From an uncultured Helicobacteraceae bacterium (GTDB lineage: Bacteria > Campylobacterota > Campylobacteria > Campylobacterales > Helicobacteraceae): a DNA stretch of 64,000 nt. The DNA is taken from NCBI GenBank assembly GCA_944323885.1, contig CALUUD010000001.1, forward strand, positions 620,001 through 684,000. The letters run 5' to 3'. The translations under genes were made by a program, and so were the position numbers. Positions within the stretch are counted from its first letter, which is position 1. Each line of letters opens with the position of its first letter. The notes below the pieces were generated by a model that was not told where the DNA came from, made no database searches, and worked only from the letters and a program-made list of their open reading frames with translations. Positions 59,008 through 64,000 of the stretch are shown here, piece by piece.

Positions 59008-60798
59008 CTAATCTATTTTTAATACGGCAAGAAATGTGTCTTGTGGCAGCTCAACTTTACCTATAGCTTTAAGTCGTTTTTTTCCTTCTTTTTGCTTTTC
59101 TAACAACTTTCTTTTTCTTGTTATATCTCCACCATAGCATTTAGCAGTAACATTCTTTCCCATTGATTTTATGGTTTCTCTTGCTATTACTTTATTCCCT
59201 ATACTTGCTTGTATAGCTACTTCAAAAAGCTGTCTTGGTATAATTTCTTTCATCATATTTACTAAATTCTTACCTTTTTCATATGCTTTTTGACGAGCAA
59301 CTATTATACTTAGCGCATCAACTACATCTCCGGCAACCTTTATGTCAAGTTTTATTAAATCTCCTTCTTTGTAGCCAATTGGTTCATAATCAAAACTTGC
59401 ATAACCTTTTGTAGATGATTTTAATTTGTCATAAAAATCCATAATAATTTCATTTGTTGGTATAGAATATGACAACAATACTCTATTTTCTGTGATATAT
59501 TCCATTTTATCTTGTATTCCTCTTCTATTTTGAACAAGCTTTATTACATTGCCCAAAAATTCAGATGGTGTTATTATTGTTGCTTTTACATATGGTTCTT
59601 CTATTTTTGATATTTTTTGCTCTTGTGGTAATTCAGAAGGATTCTGCACCTGTATTACGCTTCCATCTGTGAGATATACATTATATAATACTGTTGGAGA
59701 AGTAGCAATTAAGTCTAAGTCAAATTCTCTCTCAAGTCTTTCTTTTATGACTTCCATATGCAATAATCCCAAAAATCCAACTCTAAATCCAAATCCAAGT
59801 GCTATTGATGTCTCTGGTTCAAATACAAGTGAAGAATCATTTAATTGTAATTTATTTAATGCATCTCTTAGATCTTCAAATTTATCTGTCTGTATTGGAT
59901 AGATTCCAGCAAATACAAATGGCTTTGCTTGCTTAAAGCCACTTATTGGTTCATTAGCTTTATTATTTTTGTGCGTCATAGTATCGCCAACAGCTATATC
60001 ATTTACTTGTTTTAATCCTAGGCATACAATACCTATTTCACCACATTTAATTATATTTGTCTTTTTTGGATAAAGCGGATGCGGATACATAAGGCTTAGA
60101 ACTTTGTGGCTTTTATTTGTGTTCATTACTAATATTTCATCATCTATATTTATGTTGCCATCAATTACTCTAACTAATGCTAAAGCACCCAAATAATTAT
60201 CAAACCATGAATCATAAATTAATGCTTTCAACCTGCCACTTGGGTTTCCACTTGGTGAAGGTATTGTATAGATGATTGTTTCTAGTAATTCTTTTATTCC
60301 AATTCCACTTTTTGCAGAAACCTCAAGCGCATTTGTGCAATCAAGTCCTATTGTATTTTCTATTTCTTCTTTTACTCTTTGTGGATTGGCAGCTGGTAGG
60401 TCTATTTTATTTATTACAGGAATTATTTCTAGATTATTTTCTAATGCTATATAAACATTTGCTATTGTTTGAGCTTCTACACCTTGGCTTGCATCAACAA
60501 CAAGTAATGCACCTTCACAAGAACTAAGCGATCTTGATACTTCATAACTAAAATCCACATGACCTGGCGTATCTATTAAGTTTAAAATATAATTTATTCC
60601 ATCAAGAGTATAATTTAGCCTTACACTTTGTGCTTTGATTGTTATGCCTCTTTCTTTTTCTATATCCATAGTATCCATTACTTGGGCACTCATCTCTCTG
60701 CTTTCTATTGCTCCACATTCTTGTATTAATCTATCTGCAAGAGTGCTTTTGCCATGATCTATATGAGCAATAATTGAAAAATTTCTAATATTTTCCAT
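59008..60798 (-). CDS. lepA: Elongation factor 4 (LepA)
   Basis: This 596-residue translational GTPase has [20 protein letters not shown] at 6-25 (G1), GITIKAQSV (G2), DTPGHVDF near 77 (G3) and NKIDLPAA near 131 (G4). The LepA-specific C-terminal region is [11 protein letters not shown] near 340 and [20 protein letters not shown] near 564-583. It can back-translocate stalled ribosomes and aids 30S assembly. The length is normal. It follows purH on the minus strand. Confidence 0.97.
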   Translation of the reverse strand: MENIRNFSIIAHIDHGKSTLADRLIQECGAIESREMSAQVMDTMDIEKERGITIKAQSVRLNYTLDGINYILNLIDTPGHVDFSYEVSRSLSSCEGALLVVDASQGVEAQTIANVYIALENNLEIIPVINKIDLPAANPQRVKEEIENTIGLDCTNALEVSAKSGIGIKELLETIIYTIPSPSGNPSGRLKALIYDSWFDNYLGALALVRVIDGNINIDDEILVMNTNKSHKVLSLMYPHPLYPKKTNIIKCGEIGIVCLGLKQVNDIAVGDTMTHKNNKANEPISGFKQAKPFVFAGIYPIQTDKFEDLRDALNKLQLNDSSLVFEPETSIALGFGFRVGFLGLLHMEVIKERLEREFDLDLIATSPTVLYNVYLTDGSVIQVQNPSELPQEQKISKIEEPYVKATIITPSEFLGNVIKLVQNRRGIQDKMEYITENRVLLSYSIPTNEIIMDFYDKLKSSTKGYASFDYEPIGYKEGDLIKLDIKVAGDVVDALSIIVARQKAYEKGKNLVNMMKEIIPRQLFEVAIQASIGNKVIARETIKSMGKNVTAKCYGGDITRKRKLLEKQKEGKKRLKAIGKVELPQDTFLAVLKID

Positions 60799-60807
60799 AT
60801 TTTAATC

Positions 60808-62325
60808 TCAATGTAGAAAATGTCTTTTACCGCTAAAATATATAGCTATATTATGTTGATTTGCAGCTTGTATCACTTCATCATCTCTTATACTTCCACC
60901 AGGTTGTATGATAGCCTTAACACCAAATTGATTTGCCAAATCAATACTATCTCTAAATGGAAAAAAAGCTTCACTAGCCAAACTAGATTCACTCAAACTT
61001 AACCCCATTTCTTCTGCTTTTAATGATGCTATTTTGCTTGCATCAACCCTACTTGTAAGTCCCATTCCAATACCAACCAATGCACAATCTTTTACATATG
61101 TTACACAATTTGACTTGCTGAGTGCCGCTAATTTATATGCAATTAATAAATCTTGCATTTGTTTATCACTTGCCTTTATTGCTCCCATTTGTTTTGCATT
61201 TATTACTTCACTATCTGATATTACATCTTGTTCTTGCAATAAAAAGCCGCCATTTATATGCCTAAAGTCAATTCTATCAAGTTTATTATTATTTAGAGTA
61301 AATAATTTTATTCTCTTTTTATTACTAAATACTTCTATAGCATCATTTGTGATAGAATTTGCAACTATTGCTTCAAAGAAGGTTTCATTTATTAATTTTG
61401 CTAAATTTGCATCTAGTGTTCCATTTATGGCAATTACCCCGCCATATGCTGATAGACTATCGCATCTTAGTGCTGCTTTATAAGATTCTGTGATATTGTC
61501 TTTTATTGCAAAACCGCAAGGATTGCCATGTTTTACTATACATATTGCGTTGTTAGGAAATGAACTAACTATTTTTGTTGCAGCATTAATATCTAAAAAA
61601 TTATTAAAGCTGCTTTCTCCTTTTAGTATATTAAAATGTTTACTCCATGTATCATCAAATTCATATAAGGCTCCATTTTGATGAGGATTTTCTCCATATT
61701 TTGTATTTATATATTTTTTTCCAACTATAAATTTACTATTGCCAAATCCATTATTAAATCTATCATTCATATAATTAGCAATAAATGAATCATACTCTGC
61801 CGTATGAGAGAATGCTTTTATCATTAGTTCTTTTCTAAAATTAATAGAATTTTTATTATTTTTAATATTTGATATTACCATATCATAATCACTAGAATCT
61901 ACAACTACAATAACACTTTTATAGTTTTTTGCAGCAGCTCTTATAAGACTTGGTCCTCCAATATCAATATTTTCTATGATTTCATCAAAATTATCTGTTG
62001 ATTTAGTCGTTTCTTTAAAGGGGTATAAATTTACACACACTAAATCGATAGAATCAATAGAGTTTTTCTTTGCACTATCTATATCATCTTTATTATCACG
62101 TCTAAATAATATTCCACCATGAATCTTTGGATGAAGCGTTTTTACTCGTCCAGAGAACAATTCTTGTGTATTTGTATATTGGCTTATATCAACTACTTCT
62201 ATATTATGTTGCTTTAAATATGTTAAAGTTCCACCTGTGCTTAGTATTTCATATCCAAGAGATATTAATTCTTTTGCAAAAATTTCAATATTTTTTTTAT
62301 CACTAACACTCAAAATAGCTTTCAA
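60808..62325 (-). CDS. purH: Bifunctional AICAR formyltransferase/IMP cyclohydrolase
   Basis: This 505-residue protein has an N-terminal MGS-like cyclohydrolase domain (1-190, with [14 protein letters not shown] near 17 and [19 protein letters not shown] near 63-81). The AICAR transformylase domain has [13 protein letters not shown] near 207 and the catalytic-Lys/His motif [13 protein letters not shown] near 257. It performs the last two steps to IMP. It connects functionally with purA, which lies elsewhere in the window. It is followed by lepA after nine bases. Confidence 0.97.
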   Translation of the reverse strand: MKAILSVSDKKNIEIFAKELISLGYEILSTGGTLTYLKQHNIEVVDISQYTNTQELFSGRVKTLHPKIHGGILFRRDNKDDIDSAKKNSIDSIDLVCVNLYPFKETTKSTDNFDEIIENIDIGGPSLIRAAAKNYKSVIVVVDSSDYDMVISNIKNNKNSINFRKELMIKAFSHTAEYDSFIANYMNDRFNNGFGNSKFIVGKKYINTKYGENPHQNGALYEFDDTWSKHFNILKGESSFNNFLDINAATKIVSSFPNNAICIVKHGNPCGFAIKDNITESYKAALRCDSLSAYGGVIAINGTLDANLAKLINETFFEAIVANSITNDAIEVFSNKKRIKLFTLNNNKLDRIDFRHINGGFLLQEQDVISDSEVINAKQMGAIKASDKQMQDLLIAYKLAALSKSNCVTYVKDCALVGIGMGLTSRVDASKIASLKAEEMGLSLSESSLASEAFFPFRDSIDLANQFGVKAIIQPGGSIRDDEVIQAANQHNIAIYFSGKRHFLH

Positions 62326-62328
62326 TTT

Positions 62329-62823
62329 TCAACCTTTTAAATAATTATAAATTTTATCTACTATATTATTTTTAGAATCTGATGCATTAACTATATAATG
62401 TGCCATATTTTTATATATCTGTATTCTTTCATTGTACAGGGAGTGCAGTTGTTTAAAATCCTTTATCATTGGTCTATTTTGGATCCCGTCATTTATTATT
62501 CGTTTTTGAATCTCTTCAAATGTTATATCTAAATATATGACATTTCCCATATCTCTCATATTATATATTATTGGCATACCCCCACCTGTAGATATAACAG
62601 AATTTTTAATATTTGTTTTTATCCATTTACATAAGCTTATTTCTAATTCTCTAAATTTTATCTCACCAAATTTTTGAAAAAAATCACTAATCTTTATATC
62701 ATAATTCAATTCAATGATATCGTCTGTATCTATTAAGAAGTTATTAAGTTTATTTGCCAGCATTCTTCCTATAGTAGTTTTTCCTGATCCCATAAAACCT
62801 ATTAATATAATATTATTGCACAT
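62329..62823 (-). CDS. aroK: Shikimate kinase
   Basis: This 164-residue kinase has Walker A GFMGSGKTTIGRML at 8-21, the shikimate-binding DTDD near 33-36, GEIKFRELE near 52, and STGGGMP near 76 binding the substrate. The lid contains RPMIKDF. It phosphorylates shikimate for aromatic amino acid synthesis. Its start overlaps the end of the AMIN-domain gene by 11 bases, and purH follows after three bases, so all three are co-transcribed. Confidence 0.95.
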   Translation of the reverse strand: MCNNIILIGFMGSGKTTIGRMLANKLNNFLIDTDDIIELNYDIKISDFFQKFGEIKFRELEISLCKWIKTNIKNSVISTGGGMPIIYNMRDMGNVIYLDITFEEIQKRIINDGIQNRPMIKDFKQLHSLYNERIQIYKNMAHYIVNASDSKNNIVDKIYNYLKG

Positions 62824-63412
62824 TTATTGCCACACCATTTTGTAGCTTCTTGATGTTATACACATAACTTCCATCGAGTTCCACAACTATCCTTATAAAA
62901 TTGCTATGTAACCCATATCTAATAGATTTAAAATATGGTTTATCTAAGATAATTTTATTTGTTTTATAATATTTCATATTTTTTTCAAAATCAAGCACAA
63001 TTCTGCTTCCATCATGATCTTTTATTATAAAATCTTTAAGCAACTCTCCATCGTATTTAATATAAATATTATTTGATTCTGTAGATATATCATCTTTTTG
63101 TGTTATTTTATTTATTTCTTCTTTTTCTAATATCTGAGATATCTTAATAGGCATTTTCCAGTCTATTTTACCACTTACATCAATGCTTTGTGTTTCAATT
63201 GAGCCATCGATATTTTGATATGTCACCTCTATTTTTTTGATTAATCTAGCACTACTTGGTAGTTTGATCTCTGCTTCATCAAATACTTTTGTTTCACCAT
63301 AATATGGGCGTATAGAATCTTTTGGCACTATGAGTGGATCAAAAGGATTATCTCTGCTAAATGCTATAGCAATAATTAATCCAATCCATAAAACAATCTT
63401 GTTCAAAATCAT
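62813..63412 (-). CDS. AMIN-domain-like periplasmic protein
   Basis: This 199-residue protein has a signal peptide or anchor (about 6-19), a poorly conserved middle, and a C-terminal AMIN-like beta-sandwich with LLKDFIIKDHDGSRIVLDF near 125-143 and SIRYGLHSNFIRIVVELDG near 162-180. AMIN domains bind peptidoglycan and direct amidases or other proteins to the septum or pole. It lies between an FtsB-like gene and aroK, in the Helicobacter order eno-FtsB-like-AMIN-aroK. Confidence 0.78.
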   Translation of the reverse strand: MILNKIVLWIGLIIAIAFSRDNPFDPLIVPKDSIRPYYGETKVFDEAEIKLPSSARLIKKIEVTYQNIDGSIETQSIDVSGKIDWKMPIKISQILEKEEINKITQKDDISTESNNIYIKYDGELLKDFIIKDHDGSRIVLDFEKNMKYYKTNKIILDKPYFKSIRYGLHSNFIRIVVELDGSYVYNIKKLQNGVAINVQ

Positions 63413-63656
63413 TCTCCAACAATTTCAAAAATTTCTTTTTGTAAATACGCATTTTGTTTTTGATAAAACTTTACACTCTCTTGTAATTCTTTTTGTTCTT
63501 CCTTCAATTCAAGCAAAACAAACAAAGATTTATTTCCAAAAAGTAATACAAAAATATAAGTAAAGATACCTAGCATAACAATAGCAATGATGATATATGG
63601 CCTATATAATTTTATTTTGTCAAATAAACCTGGTTTTTCTTCAAATAACTCTGACA

Positions 63657-63657
<1 letters not shown>
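63409..63657 (-). CDS. FtsB/DivIC-like septum protein
   Basis: This 82-residue protein has one transmembrane helix (about 20-42) and then a short coiled coil with LLELKEEQKELQESVKFYQK near 48-67, which is the FtsB/DivIC plan. Its position after eno matches that of FtsB in many proteobacteria. It overlaps eno by one base (TAATG) and the AMIN gene by four. With the FtsL-like gene at 26113 it could supply the FtsBL pair. Confidence 0.75.

Positions 63658-64000
<343 letters not shown>

Overview
The window is about 30% GC or lower, tightly packed, and free of insertion sequences, tRNAs and CRISPR arrays. It reads as a chromosome segment of a Campylobacterota bacterium, most likely a Helicobacter-like species. 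Supporting signs are a pseudaminic-acid flagellin glycosylation pathway, a TlpD-type soluble zinc chemoreceptor, a fused CcsBA cytochrome c synthase, FlhX, a FliJ-like protein after purA, and gene pairs with Helicobacter-style order (eno / FtsB-like / AMIN protein / aroK; pbp1A / bioF / tlpD; uppS / dld; galU / small membrane protein / murA). The species cannot be fixed from the sequence alone.

Bases 1-8239 (minus strand) are the accessory part. A type VI secretion spike gene (vgrG) is followed by two long effector-like genes and then by an unrecognised gene that overlaps the second effector by ATGA and runs off the left edge. The two effectors share an apparently identical 1403-bp block (leader plus the first 451 residues) and then switch to different but homologous C-terminal domains. 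Each C-terminal domain carries an HEFRH zinc-peptidase motif and a conserved QPSERDAR motif. No immunity gene lies between them.

Bases 8418-15437 hold clpS-clpA, an outer-membrane-like protein, a DUF815 ATPase, galU, a small membrane protein and murA, with rsmE facing them. Bases 15447-28874 hold a Tat-exported multicopper oxidase, a TDT/SLAC1-type channel, hemH, a thioredoxin-like lipoprotein with ccsBA (heme and cytochrome c maturation), an AsmA-like protein, rsmH, an FtsL-like protein, an outer-membrane protein, a TIGR02757/DUF2400 protein, flhX and ribE.

Bases 28942-38319 are tatD followed by a long plus-strand envelope block: mltD, rlpA, hisB, kdsC, lptC, lptA, engB, an argA-like acetyltransferase, an MreD-like protein, mrdA (PBP2) and pseB. 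Bases 38383-41455 are hisZ-like, purA, a FliJ-like coiled coil and a MotE-like periplasmic protein.

Bases 41460-49347 (minus) are uppS, a D-lactate-dehydrogenase-like Fe-S flavoprotein, pbp1A, bioF and tlpD; fur is divergent. Bases 50003-53867 (minus) are flgH-pseF-pseG-pseH-pseI behind a plausible sigma-54 promoter, tying flagellin glycosylation to flagellar assembly. With pseB at 37327, every CMP-pseudaminate step except PseC is present.

The right end holds a YqeY-like protein, a DUF5666 protein, hemL, AtpZ/I-like and other membrane proteins, a META lipoprotein, a thioredoxin, a YeiH-type transporter, the RNase P RNA gene (rnpB), lepA, purH, aroK, an AMIN-domain protein, an FtsB-like protein and the 3' end of eno. 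No stretch longer than about 180 bases lacks a gene. Across the whole window the symmetric word AGAWTCT is strikingly frequent (about 75 sites by hand count), which gene content does not obviously explain.
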